A DNA stretch of 64,000 nucleotides from an uncultured Erythrobacter sp. (GCA_947488085.1 CANKYI010000001.1:2365928-2429927); one strand, 5' to 3'. Counted from the stretch's first letter, positions 46,871 through 56,686 are shown. Numbers and translations are program-made. Notes: a model not told the origin generated them from the sequence alone.

Positions 46871-47674
46871 TTAATTCGCAACATCTTCGTAAAACTCTCG
46901 CGACAAACCGGCTGCAAGACGCGCTGAGTCGTTAAATGGCGGCTTTATCGGGCCTCTGAAATGCGCACGAACTAGGGATTTCCACATGATTTCGGGAATC
47001 TTACCGTAGCGTTCCGCAGCCCTCAAAAAGTGCTTTGTGCCGAATCCGACATGCCGAATTTCGTCGTCAAGAATGCGGGCAAGAATTTTTGTACCATGCT
47101 GATCACCCGCCGCTTTAACCCGCTCCAAAGTGGCAGGTGTGACGTCAAGGCCCCGTGCCTCCAACACCATCGGCACGACCGCCAATCGCGCCGCGATATC
47201 ATTGCGCGTCTCATGCGCTGCTTGCCACAGTCCGCCATGCGCAGGTAGCGCTCCATAGGATGAGCCGAGGCTCTCCAGCTTTCGCGCAAGCAGAGCAAAG
47301 TGCATTGCTTCATCCGCAGCAACGTCCAAAAAGTCTGAGACGAACTCGCGCCCCTCTTCCTCATTCAGCTGACCGCCAAAGCGCCCTGCCATATCCAGCG
47401 CCAAATCAATCGCGACAAATTCGATGTGCGCAAGGCTATGCCACAATGCGATCCTGCCGCGCTCGGAGCCAAATTTGCCGCGTTTGGGCATTTGCGCCGG
47501 GGGAAGCAGTTCGGGACTGTCGGGCCATGCAGGCTGGTCTGGCATGTCCGCGTCAAACGCAAACGCCAGATCACCGCGCCGCCATCGCCGCGCAACATCA
47601 CGTGTCGCAAAGCATTTGGCGCGCGGATCACCTGTCAAAAGCGCAGCGCGAATAGCACGAGCAACGGATTGCAT
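46871..47674 (-). CDS. DUF455 ferritin-like protein
   Basis: A 267-aa cytoplasmic protein of the DUF455 family, which has a ferritin-like four-helix fold. Paired metal-ligand-type motifs are visible: HIEFVAIDLALD, DEAMHFALLARKLE, and DEIRHVGFG. The function is unproven, although some family members resemble the tRNA-modifying enzyme MiaE. It lies 7 nt after the Bcp gene on the same strand, so it belongs to the glnE-bcp-DUF455 unit. Confidence 0.88.
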   Translation of the reverse strand: MQSVARAIRAALLTGDPRAKCFATRDVARRWRRGDLAFAFDADMPDQPAWPDSPELLPPAQMPKRGKFGSERGRIALWHSLAHIEFVAIDLALDMAGRFGGQLNEEEGREFVSDFLDVAADEAMHFALLARKLESLGSSYGALPAHGGLWQAAHETRNDIAARLAVVPMVLEARGLDVTPATLERVKAAGDQHGTKILARILDDEIRHVGFGTKHFLRAAERYGKIPEIMWKSLVRAHFRGPIKPPFNDSARLAAGLSREFYEDVAN

Positions 47675-47681
47675 CAGAGGG

Positions 47682-48158
47682 TCAAAGTGCCTTTGCTGCT
47701 GCCAGCACTTCTGCGGCGTGCCCTTTGACTTTCACCTTGTTCCAAACCTGTGCGATTTTGCCGGTAGCATCGACCAAATAGGTTGATCGGACCATGCCCA
47801 TATAGGTCTTTCCGTACATCTGTTTTTCGGTCCAAATGCCCAGAGTATCGGAAAGTCCGCCTTCCTCCGCATCGGTTGCCAATGGCGTTGTCAGATCATG
47901 CTTGGCGATGAAGTTCTGGTGCTTTTTCGCCGAATCCTTGCTGACGCCCAGCAATTCCACACCCGCCGCTTCGAAATCGGCTTTCAATGCGGTGAAATCC
48001 TTCGCCTCTGTGGTGCAGCCGGGCGTGTTGTCTTTGGGGTAGAAAAAGATGACGAAGCCTTTGCCCTTGAAATCGGAGGGTTTGACGCTGCCGCCATCGG
48101 GCGTGCCCATTTCGATATCGGGCATTGCGTCGCCAGCTGCGGGGAAACTGCTCATCAT
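47682..48158 (-). CDS. bcp: thioredoxin-dependent peroxiredoxin (Bcp/PrxQ type)
   Basis: Reduces hydrogen peroxide and organic peroxides in the cytoplasm. 158 aa. The peroxidatic Cys48 is in PKDNTPGCTTEA. The resolving Cys found five residues later in E. coli Bcp is replaced here (Lys), and no other Cys is seen, so this is a 1-Cys form that needs an external thiol partner. The ATG overlaps the glnE stop by four bases. Confidence 0.93.
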   Translation of the reverse strand: MMSSFPAAGDAMPDIEMGTPDGGSVKPSDFKGKGFVIFFYPKDNTPGCTTEAKDFTALKADFEAAGVELLGVSKDSAKKHQNFIAKHDLTTPLATDAEEGGLSDTLGIWTEKQMYGKTYMGMVRSTYLVDATGKIAQVWNKVKVKGHAAEVLAAAKAL

Positions 48159-50881
48159 TCTATCTCCAGCGATTGTTCAAATGTGTCCGACCAACAGCGC
48201 GCCACGATCGCGCGCGCATCGGCAAAGTCGTTTCTCAGTGTTGCATAGCTAGTGTGACCGCAGGCCCGTGCAAGCGCTTTCGCCGCAGCGGGCGCGGGCT
48301 TTTGGCCATCATGTGACAACAACCGCCCTGCCACCAACATGCCGGTCAGCAAATCATAGGCGCTCGCCAATTCCTGATCGGCCAAGCCTTCACTGGCCAA
48401 AGAACGGATCGCGCTCATCAAATCGGGATTGAGCGTCGAGGTGCGATCACCGCCGATCTCATGCCCATGACGCAGTTGCAGGAAGTGGATCAGGAACTCC
48501 ACATCAACCAACCCGCCTCGCAAAAGCTTCACATCCAACGGGCCTTTGGGCTGTTTATGCTCCGCCATTTCACCGCGCATTTTCAACACCGCTTTGCGCA
48601 GTTCAGCGGGATCGCGCGGCTTGCACAAGACGTCTGCGATGGTTGCATCAACTTGCGCGCGAGCAGCTGGCGATCCGACCAAAACGCGCGCTCTGGTCAA
48701 GGCCATATGCTCCCAAATCCACGCCGCCTCGCGCTGATACTTCGCGAAGGCATCAAGCGACACCGCCAGCGGGCCCTGGTTACCTTGAGGACGCAGTCTT
48801 GTGTCCACTTCGTAAAGCGCCCCTTGCGCCGTGGGCACAGACAAAGCCGCGCTCACCCGGCTCGCCAAGCGGTTGAAATACAAGGTCGCACCCAGCGGCC
48901 GTACGCCATCGGACTGCGCGTCAAACTCACCGGTGAACAGATAGATCATGTCGAGATCGGAAGTGTGAGTTAGCGCGCCGCCACCTAGCCTGCCCAGACC
49001 CAGCACAATCAACTCACCGCCGGCAATCCTCCCGTGTGTCCTGGCAAATTCCTGGCTTGCCGCCCGGACAGCCACATCAATTGCGGCCTCTGCCGTGGCG
49101 GAAAGGCCCTGCGCGATGACCGATGGCTTTTGGCTGTGTTCGATCAATGCGACGCCCAGGGCAAAGCGCGTTTCGCCTGTAACCCAGCGAATGCTGTCGA
49201 GTTGCGCTTCGTAGTCGCCGCGTGCGCATTGTTCCTCCATCCGTTCGATTATCGCGCGCACGGGATCGTCAAAGTCAAACGGCTTTGGATCGATCAGCAC
49301 ATCGAGCAATTCCGGGCGTCGGCCCAGCTCATCTGCAAGTGTCGGGGCGAGCGTCAATGTAGCGACCAAGCGCTCAAGCAGTTCCGGTTCTGCCACCAAC
49401 AGCCGGAATAGTGTGATGGCCGAGGGCGCGCGTTCGAGAACACTTTCCCACCGGGTGATCGCGCGGTCAGGATCATCGCTTGTCGCGAGTGCGCTCATCA
49501 GTTTGGGCAAGAGCGCATCGAATGCCGCGATGGCTTGGGGAGAGCGAACCGATGCGAACCGACCATCACGCCAACTTTCAAACCGCTTTGCCAAAGCTTC
49601 GGGCTGTTTGAACTCAAGCGTTTTGAAATCGGTAGCCAATTCGCTGGGCCGAGATGTGGCTGGAGCGCTTGCGCTCTCTCGCCCGATGAGAGTTTCGTAA
49701 ATACGCGCCGTTTCCGCGGTCAACTCCGTCAGTTCTGCGACGAGCGCAGCGCCGCTCCCCATCCCGTCCAGATATGCCACCCCGTCAAGAGCATCACCCT
49801 CTGGCAGTTCATGCGTCTGGCGATCGTTCACCATTTGCAGGCGGTGCTCAATGATCCGCAGGCGATCATATCCCTCGCCAAGAATGCGCGCATGATCGGC
49901 TTCAATCCGGCCCGCCGATGCCAGCGCATCCAACGCCGCGCGCGTGCCCCGCACCCTTAAAGATGCATCACGTCCGCCATGGATGAGCTGATGCGTTTGA
50001 GCGAAAAATTCGATCTCTCTGATCCCACCGCGCCCGCGTTTTACGTCGAAGCCCGGTCCGGGTTGATCAGGCCCGCTATTGTTCTCGCGAATACGCCGGG
50101 TGAGCGCGCGGATCTCTTCAATAGCGCCGAAGTCGAGCGCTTGACGCCAAACAAATGGCGCGATTTCACCGAGAAACTCTTCACCCGCGGCAATATCTCC
50201 CGCAGCCGCTCTCGCCCGAACAAAGGCGGCTCGCTCCCAAGCTAGAGCCTGTCCTTGATAATGCGCCATGGCCGTCGCTCGCGGGACCGCCAGGGGACTG
50301 ACCTCGCTTGCCGGGCGCAATCTTAGATCGACGCGCAAAACGTAGCCTTCGGCCGTATTGTCGGACAGCAATTGCACCACCCGCCGGGCATAACGCTGTG
50401 CGGACTCACCCGGATCATCACTCTCTCGCCGTGTCAAAGTGGCAGGGTCATAAAGCAAGATCGGGTCAATATCGGAGGAATAGTTGAGTTCCCTGGCTCC
50501 CTGTTTGCCCAGAGCCAGGGCTATCATTCCCGTACAATTATCGCCCCCTGTGCGTTCAGCAACGGCGGTACGGATCGCGCAATCCAGCGCATAATCGGCG
50601 AAGCTGGAAAGTTCGCTCAAAACACGGGGCAACGCAAACGCGCCCGCCAAATCGCCGACGGCAAGTGTTGCTGCCAAAGCCAACCGATGGCGGCGCAAGC
50701 CCACGCCTGCATCCTCATGCTCGCCGCGTGCGATTGCCCATGTCAGGGCCGCTTCGCCTTCACCACGGGCTAGCATCTCAGCCAACTCGCTTTGTCGAGC
50801 CAGCGCGCGCGCCAGAAAGGGTGCGTGTGTCCGCGCACGCGTCAGCGCCTCTGTCCAATCCGGTCCCGCTTGCTCGGCCAT
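48155..50881 (-). CDS. glnE: bifunctional glutamine synthetase adenylyltransferase/deadenylylase
   Basis: Controls glutamine synthetase by adding or removing AMP, in response to PII and glutamine. 908 aa. The N-terminal adenylyl-removing half has GKQGARELNYSSDIDPI (about 155), and the C-terminal transferase half has LGRLGGGALTHTSDLD (about 640); both Gly and Asp-x-Asp nucleotidyltransferase signatures are intact. I start at 50881 with AAGGA 8-9 nt upstream; the frame from 50965 is unsupported. It is divergent from the M28 peptidase gene and coupled to bcp. With gltBD and gdh it belongs to the nitrogen theme of this window. Confidence 0.96.
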   Translation of the reverse strand: MAEQAGPDWTEALTRARTHAPFLARALARQSELAEMLARGEGEAALTWAIARGEHEDAGVGLRRHRLALAATLAVGDLAGAFALPRVLSELSSFADYALDCAIRTAVAERTGGDNCTGMIALALGKQGARELNYSSDIDPILLYDPATLTRRESDDPGESAQRYARRVVQLLSDNTAEGYVLRVDLRLRPASEVSPLAVPRATAMAHYQGQALAWERAAFVRARAAAGDIAAGEEFLGEIAPFVWRQALDFGAIEEIRALTRRIRENNSGPDQPGPGFDVKRGRGGIREIEFFAQTHQLIHGGRDASLRVRGTRAALDALASAGRIEADHARILGEGYDRLRIIEHRLQMVNDRQTHELPEGDALDGVAYLDGMGSGAALVAELTELTAETARIYETLIGRESASAPATSRPSELATDFKTLEFKQPEALAKRFESWRDGRFASVRSPQAIAAFDALLPKLMSALATSDDPDRAITRWESVLERAPSAITLFRLLVAEPELLERLVATLTLAPTLADELGRRPELLDVLIDPKPFDFDDPVRAIIERMEEQCARGDYEAQLDSIRWVTGETRFALGVALIEHSQKPSVIAQGLSATAEAAIDVAVRAASQEFARTHGRIAGGELIVLGLGRLGGGALTHTSDLDMIYLFTGEFDAQSDGVRPLGATLYFNRLASRVSAALSVPTAQGALYEVDTRLRPQGNQGPLAVSLDAFAKYQREAAWIWEHMALTRARVLVGSPAARAQVDATIADVLCKPRDPAELRKAVLKMRGEMAEHKQPKGPLDVKLLRGGLVDVEFLIHFLQLRHGHEIGGDRTSTLNPDLMSAIRSLASEGLADQELASAYDLLTGMLVAGRLLSHDGQKPAPAAAKALARACGHTSYATLRNDFADARAIVARCWSDTFEQSLEIE

Positions 50882-50970
50882 AACCGTGATCCTTGGCCAA
50901 GCCGGTTGCGGCCTGCAAGCCCATCTGCAAGAGAGAGGCAGCGAATTTGCCGAATAAAAGGACACATCAC

Positions 50971-52677
50971 ATGATCAAACGCGCCATCATGCTGGCCGGA
51001 TTGGCCGCTGGAGCGCTGGCATTGACCGGTTGCGAGGATATGGGGCTGTCAGGTTCTGACGGGCCGGCACTCGACATTCCAGAGGTCGAAGCGGGCGATA
51101 TTTCCGAAGCGACCATGATCGATATCACGCGAACATTGTCGACCGACGAGTTTGGCGGACGCATGCCCGGCACCGAAGGCGAAGAGCTAACGGTAGCATT
51201 GCTAACCGAGCGGTTTGAAGCAGCGGGTCTGCAACCGGGCAATGGCGATAGTTGGGTGCAAGAAGTGCCTTTGGTGGAGATCACCGGCAGCAATTTCGCG
51301 CCACTGACCATCACCAATGGCGAAACCGATCTCGCTTTTGATTACGGTAGCGAATGGACCGGCGTCACGTATCGCGAAGACGCTCAGACACAGCTTGCGA
51401 ATAGCGAAATGGTCTTTGTCGGATACGGCATCAACGCACCAGAGCGTGGCTGGAACGACTATGAAGGCGTCGATGTCGAAGGCAAAACGGTCGTCATCCT
51501 TGTGAATGATCCCGATTGGGAAACAGAGGGGCTGGAGGGCACATTCAACGGCAAAGCGATGACGTTTTATGGTCGCTGGACATACAAGTACGAAGAGGCC
51601 GCTCGCCAAGGTGCAGCGGGCGCGTTGATCGTCCACGACACCGAACCGGCCAGCTATGGCTGGAATGTGGTCGAAAGCTCATGGGGCGGCCCACAAGCCT
51701 ATCCTCAACGCGGCGAAAACGCGCCTGAAATGACGCTCCTTAATGGCTGGGTGCAAAAGGAGGTCGCGCGCGAAATCCTTTCCGCCGCAGGACAAGACCT
51801 GGATGCATTGACCGCCGCAGCAAAAGAAGAAGGCTTTGAAGCGGTTGAGTTAGGCATGACAGCGTCAACCAGCTTCCAAAACGAATTCCGCAGCTTCACT
51901 TCGCAGAACGTCATCGGCATATTGCCGGGCAGCGAGGCGCCGGATGAATATGTGCTTCACACCGCGCATTGGGATCACCTCGGTACCTGCAACCCGCCGG
52001 CCGATGATGGCGATGATATCTGCAACGGCGCAGTCGACAACGCGACAGGCACAGCTGCTCTCGTCGCTTTGGCAGAGGCGCATGGCAAAGCTGGCGCCCC
52101 AAACCGCAGTCTGGTTTTCTTGGCGGTAACAGCTGAGGAGTCGGGTTTGCTGGGTGCGTATTACTATGCGGCGAACCCGATCTTTCCACTCGACCAAACC
52201 GTTGGTGGGGTGAACATGGACGCATTCCTCGTTGCTGGTCCATCGCGCGATGTGACCGTAGTGGGACCGGGCAAATCACAGCTCGACCTGTTCCTAGAAG
52301 CAGCGCTTAGTGCCGATGGCCGCGTCGCCACGCCTAACCCCAGCCCGGAGGCAGGCTATTATTACCGCTCCGACCATTTCGCATTCGCCAAAGAAGGCGT
52401 GCCGATGCTGTATGTCGATGGTGGTGAAGACCTGATCGAAGGTGGCCGCGAGGCGGGTGAAGCGGTGGCGAAAGATTACCGCGACAACCGGTATCACGGG
52501 CCAAAAGACGAATTCGACGAAAACTGGGATTGGTCCGGCGTCATGGGCGACCTCCAACTCATGTATCGCCTTGGCCGGATGATGGCGATGAGCAAGAGCT
52601 GGCCGAATTGGAACGATGGCGATGAATTCCGCGCCATCCGTGATGAAAGCTGCGCTTCGGCGGAGACTGGGTGCTGA
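50971..52677 (+). CDS. M28-family aminopeptidase-like lipoprotein
   Basis: A 568-aa exported zinc peptidase. The lipobox LTGC (about 18-21) predicts a lipid anchor. A PA-type inserted domain (about 120-270) lies within the M28 fold. Zinc ligands appear in HTAHWDHLG, DNATGTAAL and EESGLLG, then NMDAF, and the last His in YRSDHFAFA. Function: release of N-terminal amino acids from peptides in the periplasm or at the surface. ATG 50971 has AAAAGGA upstream; the frame from 50893 overlaps glnE in antisense. Confidence 0.94.
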   Translation: MIKRAIMLAGLAAGALALTGCEDMGLSGSDGPALDIPEVEAGDISEATMIDITRTLSTDEFGGRMPGTEGEELTVALLTERFEAAGLQPGNGDSWVQEVPLVEITGSNFAPLTITNGETDLAFDYGSEWTGVTYREDAQTQLANSEMVFVGYGINAPERGWNDYEGVDVEGKTVVILVNDPDWETEGLEGTFNGKAMTFYGRWTYKYEEAARQGAAGALIVHDTEPASYGWNVVESSWGGPQAYPQRGENAPEMTLLNGWVQKEVAREILSAAGQDLDALTAAAKEEGFEAVELGMTASTSFQNEFRSFTSQNVIGILPGSEAPDEYVLHTAHWDHLGTCNPPADDGDDICNGAVDNATGTAALVALAEAHGKAGAPNRSLVFLAVTAEESGLLGAYYYAANPIFPLDQTVGGVNMDAFLVAGPSRDVTVVGPGKSQLDLFLEAALSADGRVATPNPSPEAGYYYRSDHFAFAKEGVPMLYVDGGEDLIEGGREAGEAVAKDYRDNRYHGPKDEFDENWDWSGVMGDLQLMYRLGRMMAMSKSWPNWNDGDEFRAIRDESCASAETGC

Positions 52678-52718
52678 ACAGCATCTAGCCCAGACTTCAA
52701 CGGGTAGAGAGCCGATCC

Positions 52719-53711
52719 ATGGCCGTTCTGATGCCCCCTGAATGGGCGCCGCAGGACTGGCTGTGGATCGGCTTTCCGCATCTGGCCGAGGAATGGCCTG
52801 GCCATCTCGAGCGCGCGCAAGAGCAGATTGCAGCCTTCGCCAATGCGGTCGCGGATTGTGGGCAAGAGGTGCGCTTGCTTGTGCGCGATGCCACGAATGA
52901 AGCGCGTGCGAGGGACTTAGTGAGCGGTGCGGTCCGTCTCGAACGGCGTGTCTATGGCGATATCTGGCTGCGCGATATGGGGCCTTTGGTCGTACACGAT
53001 GGCGATGCCCAATCCGCACGCAGATTCGGCTTCAATGGCTGGGGCGGAAAATACGAAATGCCCGGTGACGAGAGCATCGGGGCAGAGCTTGCTCGCGATG
53101 CGGGCTTGGCCGTTGAGACATCACCCATGGTGCTTGAAGGCGGCGCGTTGGATGGCGATGGCACCGGCCTTGTCGCTACGACTGAGCAGTGCCTTCTGAA
53201 CCCCAACCGCAATCCGGGCATGTCGAAACGCGCGATCGAAGCAGAGCTTGCACGCTCGTTGGGCTTCGAGCGCGTGCTGTGGCTGGGTGATGGTCTGATT
53301 AACGATCACACCGATGGACACGTCGACAATCTGGCGCGCTTTGTTGGTCCCGGCAGACTGGTGGTGCCAGAAGCAACTGGGGTCGATGATCCCAATGCGG
53401 CAGTCTATGCCGATGCGCGGCGACGTGCTGAACTAGCTGGTGTGGAGGTCTTGAACGTCCCGTCCCCCGGCCTGATCATTCGAGACGGCGCAATCGAACC
53501 GGCGAGCTATGTCAATTTCGCAATCACGACGCATCTGGTCGTGGTCCCCACTTTTGGATCGCCGTATGATGAAGCCGGGGTTGAAGCCATTGCCAATCTC
53601 TTCCCCGACCGGGCCACTATCGGCCTGCCTGCAGATGCGGTCTTAGCAGGCGGAGGCGGATTTCATTGCGCCAGCCAGCAAATGCCAGGCGCTCCTAAAG
53701 CGAAAAGTTAA
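52719..53711 (+). CDS. aguA: agmatine deiminase family protein
   Basis: Converts agmatine to N-carbamoylputrescine in putrescine synthesis. 330 aa, peptidylarginine-deiminase-like fold. The catalytic Cys is in GGGGFHCASQQMP (about 317). DIWLRDMGP (about 81), NGWGGKY and DHTDGHVDN match the substrate and catalytic sites. The usual partner, N-carbamoylputrescine amidase (aguB), is not adjacent. It follows the M28 gene by 41 nt. Some members act on other guanidino substrates, so agmatine is probable rather than certain. Confidence 0.92.
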   Translation: MAVLMPPEWAPQDWLWIGFPHLAEEWPGHLERAQEQIAAFANAVADCGQEVRLLVRDATNEARARDLVSGAVRLERRVYGDIWLRDMGPLVVHDGDAQSARRFGFNGWGGKYEMPGDESIGAELARDAGLAVETSPMVLEGGALDGDGTGLVATTEQCLLNPNRNPGMSKRAIEAELARSLGFERVLWLGDGLINDHTDGHVDNLARFVGPGRLVVPEATGVDDPNAAVYADARRRAELAGVEVLNVPSPGLIIRDGAIEPASYVNFAITTHLVVVPTFGSPYDEAGVEAIANLFPDRATIGLPADAVLAGGGGFHCASQQMPGAPKAKS

Positions 53712-53746
53712 CGCCCTGTTAGGATTTTTGCGCGATTTTGGGCGCC

Positions 53747-53881
53747 ATGGAAAAAGCCATCGCCCTCTCTCGCAGCACCTATGCCGCTGCCCGCGCTCGT
53801 CAATTCGACACCGCCGGTAGCGTGATCGTGCTCGCCTGCGGAGCCGCGTTGATCCTAGCTGGGCAACCTCTGCCACTCTAA
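53747..53881 (+). CDS. possible 44-aa membrane peptide
   Basis: A short frame MEKAIALSRSTY... with a hydrophobic C-terminal half (SVIVLACGAALILAG), which would be one membrane helix. It starts 35 nt after aguA, with only a weak G-rich site upstream. A 15-nt tandem repeat spans its stop codon. Composition fits a tail-anchored peptide, but there is no homology support; it may not be expressed. Confidence 0.35.
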   Translation: MEKAIALSRSTYAAARARQFDTAGSVIVLACGAALILAGQPLPL

Positions 53882-53900
53882 GGCGCTGCCACTCAAAGGC
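53870..53900. repeat. 16-nt tandem duplication at the end of the short frame
   Basis: CTGCCACTCTAAGGCG (53870-53885) is followed directly by CTGCCACTCAAAGGC (53886-53900), with one mismatch. The TAA stop of the 44-aa frame falls in the first copy; the second copy carries AAA there. It looks like a recent small duplication. Confidence 0.7.
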
Positions 53901-53906
53901 AAAACG

Positions 53907-54650
53907 TCAAATCAGTCTTAGCAGTGCTGTAAAGGCGACAGCGCCCAAGACCAATCCCACGCAAATCCGCCAAGCTCTATCGCTAACGCGGCCTGAAGTG
54001 CGCGCTCCCGCCCAATTGCCTAGTAGCACCGCTGGGAACAGCGCGAGAGCAAGCCCGACCAACCCCCAATCAAGATTCCCCAATACCGCGCCTGCGCCAA
54101 GACCCGTTGTCGCTGCCACTGTGAAGATCAGCAGCATGGACGCCGTCATCACGGCGCGCGGTAAGTCTCGCCCAACATAGTACGGAACAACGGGCGGCCC
54201 CGGCATTCCGGCGAAACCCGTCATAAGGCCGCTCAACAGCCCAACCCCGCCCGTTGCTATTGGCCCATGCACCGCGCGGGTCGATTGCGGCACTAGGACA
54301 ATCGCGAAGGCAAATACGGCGACCAATGCAATGATGAGCCGTGCAAGGTCGGCCTCTGTCACAGTGAGCAACCAAAGCCCCGGAGGCGTAGCGAGCACAA
54401 CCATTGCGCAAATCACCCAAGCCGACTTTTCCGCCTCGCGCACCAACCGGCGTATCTCGCTTAGTCCGATCAGCACGCCGAGCACGTTGGCAATCATGAC
54501 CGATTCAACAGGCAGCAGCGCCAATGCCAAAACCGGCACCAATATGATGGCCATGCCGAACCCGGTTAGCCCGCGGATGAAAGCGGACAGAAATGTCGCT
54601 GCAAAGGCGATCCCGAATTGCGTCGCAGAAAAGCCTGCGAGAAGCTCCAC
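53907..54650 (-). CDS. TauE/SafE-family anion exporter
   Basis: A 247-aa inner membrane protein with about eight helices in two repeats. Typical features are the N-terminal GLTGFGMAIILVPVL (about 28-42) and the matching GLMTGFAGMPGPPV in the second half. The family exports sulfite, sulfoacetate or other organosulfur anions; the substrate is unknown here. It lies 11 nt after thrS on the same strand. Confidence 0.9.
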   Translation of the reverse strand: MELLAGFSATQFGIAFAATFLSAFIRGLTGFGMAIILVPVLALALLPVESVMIANVLGVLIGLSEIRRLVREAEKSAWVICAMVVLATPPGLWLLTVTEADLARLIIALVAVFAFAIVLVPQSTRAVHGPIATGGVGLLSGLMTGFAGMPGPPVVPYYVGRDLPRAVMTASMLLIFTVAATTGLGAGAVLGNLDWGLVGLALALFPAVLLGNWAGARTSGRVSDRAWRICVGLVLGAVAFTALLRLI

Positions 54651-54661
54651 GAAAAGCCCCG

Positions 54662-56686
54662 TCAGGCCGTCTGCTCGGCCAAATCAGGCGGCGTTGCGGC
54701 CTGTTTCAGCATCACGACCGCCTCATCCAGAGGCATCACACGCTGCTCTTTTTCACCCAAAGTGCGGATCGCGACAGTGCCCTCTTCGGCCTCGCGTTTA
54801 CCGACGACGAACAGATGCGGCACCTTTGCCAGCGAATGCTCGCGCACTTTGTAATTGATCTTCTCGTTGCGCAGGTCGCTTTCCACACGAATGCCAGCGG
54901 CTTTCAGTTTGGCCTCAACCTCGCTCGCATAGCCATCAATGTCGGAGACAATCGGGGCAACCACGGCTTGAACTGGCGCAAGCCACACTGGCAGCCGGCC
55001 GGCGAAATGTTCGATCAAAATACCGATAAAACGCTCATAAGAGCCGAAAATCGCGCGATGCAGCATGACAGGGCGGTGCCGCCCGCCATCTTCACCGACA
55101 TATGTCGCATCGAGGCGGTCGGGCAGCACCCGGTCGCCCTGAATCGTGCCAACCTGCCATGTGCGCCCGATTGCATCGGTTAGATGCCATTCGAGCTTCG
55201 GTGCGTAAAACGCGCCCTCTCCCGGCAATTCTTCCCAACCATATTCATCATTCGCCATGCCTGCCTCAGCAACAGCATCGCGCAATTCCTGCTCGGCTTT
55301 GTCCCAGTCCGCTTCGGAGCCGAACCGCTTTTCGGGACGCAGAGCCAGCTTCACATGATAGGTGAAGCCGAAGTCCTTATAGACGCTGTTGGCGAGTTCA
55401 CAGAAAGCGCGGACCTCTTCGACCACTTGCTCTTCGGTGCAGAAAATATGCGCGTCGTCTTGTGTGAATTGACGGACACGCATCAATCCATGCAGCGCGC
55501 CATGCGGTTCATTGCGGTGGCAACAGCCCATCTCACCCAGCCGAATTGGCAGGTCACGATAGGACGTGATCCCTTGCTTAAAGACGATCACATGGGCCGG
55601 GCAATTCATCGGCTTGATCGCCATCCAATCGGCGTCTTTTTCAACCGTAGGCTTGGCGGGCCCATCGCCGTCTTCGTCCACTTGCGGCACCATATCGGGC
55701 ACAGCAAACATGTTCTCGGCATATTTGCCCCAGTGCCCCGATTGCTCCCACTGGCGCACATCCATCAGCTGCGGCGTTTTGATCTCGCGGTATCCGGTCG
55801 CGTCCATTTTGCGGCGCATATACGCCTCCAGCTCGCGCCAGATCATATAGCCTTTGGGGTGCCAGAAAACGCTGCCATGCGCCTCTTCCTGAAGGTGGAA
55901 CAGGTCCATTTCCCGGCCCAGCTTGCGGTGATCGCGCTTGGCCGCTTCCTCCAGATTATGGAGGTGCTGTTTCAGCTGCTTCTTGTTTAGCCAGCCCGTG
56001 CCATAAATGCGCGTCAATTGCGGATTGCTTTGATCCCCGCGCCAATATGCACCGGCAATCCGGGTCAATTTGAACGCATCCGGGTCCAGTTTTCCCGTGG
56101 AGGCCAGATGCGGACCACGGCACATATCGAGCCAATCATCGCCCGACCAATAGACCGTCAGCTCCTCGCCCTCGGGCAGTTCCTTGGCCCATTCCGCTTT
56201 GAACGCTTCGCCATCAGCCTCCCACTTGGCGATCAGATCGGCACGCGACCACGCCTCACGACGAAGGGGCTTATCCGCCTTGATCAGCTCGCGCATCTTC
56301 TCCTCAATCGCAGGCAGGTCTTCGCTGCTAAAGGGATCGCGGCTGGCCGGGGCCATCACGTCATAATAGAACCCATCGCTGGTCGCTGGGCCAAACGTGA
56401 TCTGTGTGCCGGGGAACAGAGTCTGCACTGCTTCGGCCAGCAAGTGCGCATAGTCGTGACGCACCAACTCCAACGCATCCGCTTCGTCTCGTGCGGTAAT
56501 CAAAGCCAGCTCAGCATCGCTATCGAATGGCCGATTAAGGTCGCGCACTTCCCCATCCACGCGCGCCGCCAAAGCCGCTTTCGCAAGGCCGGGGCCAATC
56601 GCAGCAGCAACGTCAGCAGGCGAGCTGCCGGGCTCCATTTCGCGCACGGATCCATCGGGCAGGCTGATTTTGAGCAATTGAGTCAT
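54662..56686 (-). CDS. thrS: threonyl-tRNA synthetase
   Basis: Class II synthetase of 674 aa. Order: TGS domain (about 1-60), the editing domain with HDYAHLLAEAV and the SAD region (YWSGDDWLDMCRGPH), the catalytic core with zinc ligands (NCPAHV and downstream His residues), motif 3 GSYERFIGILIEH, and the anticodon-binding domain (LPVWLAPVQ). I start at 56686 (MTQLLKISL); the frame extends to 57058, but that part is antisense to the next genes and not conserved-looking. Confidence 0.98.
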   Translation of the reverse strand: MTQLLKISLPDGSVREMEPGSSPADVAAAIGPGLAKAALAARVDGEVRDLNRPFDSDAELALITARDEADALELVRHDYAHLLAEAVQTLFPGTQITFGPATSDGFYYDVMAPASRDPFSSEDLPAIEEKMRELIKADKPLRREAWSRADLIAKWEADGEAFKAEWAKELPEGEELTVYWSGDDWLDMCRGPHLASTGKLDPDAFKLTRIAGAYWRGDQSNPQLTRIYGTGWLNKKQLKQHLHNLEEAAKRDHRKLGREMDLFHLQEEAHGSVFWHPKGYMIWRELEAYMRRKMDATGYREIKTPQLMDVRQWEQSGHWGKYAENMFAVPDMVPQVDEDGDGPAKPTVEKDADWMAIKPMNCPAHVIVFKQGITSYRDLPIRLGEMGCCHRNEPHGALHGLMRVRQFTQDDAHIFCTEEQVVEEVRAFCELANSVYKDFGFTYHVKLALRPEKRFGSEADWDKAEQELRDAVAEAGMANDEYGWEELPGEGAFYAPKLEWHLTDAIGRTWQVGTIQGDRVLPDRLDATYVGEDGGRHRPVMLHRAIFGSYERFIGILIEHFAGRLPVWLAPVQAVVAPIVSDIDGYASEVEAKLKAAGIRVESDLRNEKINYKVREHSLAKVPHLFVVGKREAEEGTVAIRTLGEKEQRVMPLDEAVVMLKQAATPPDLAEQTA

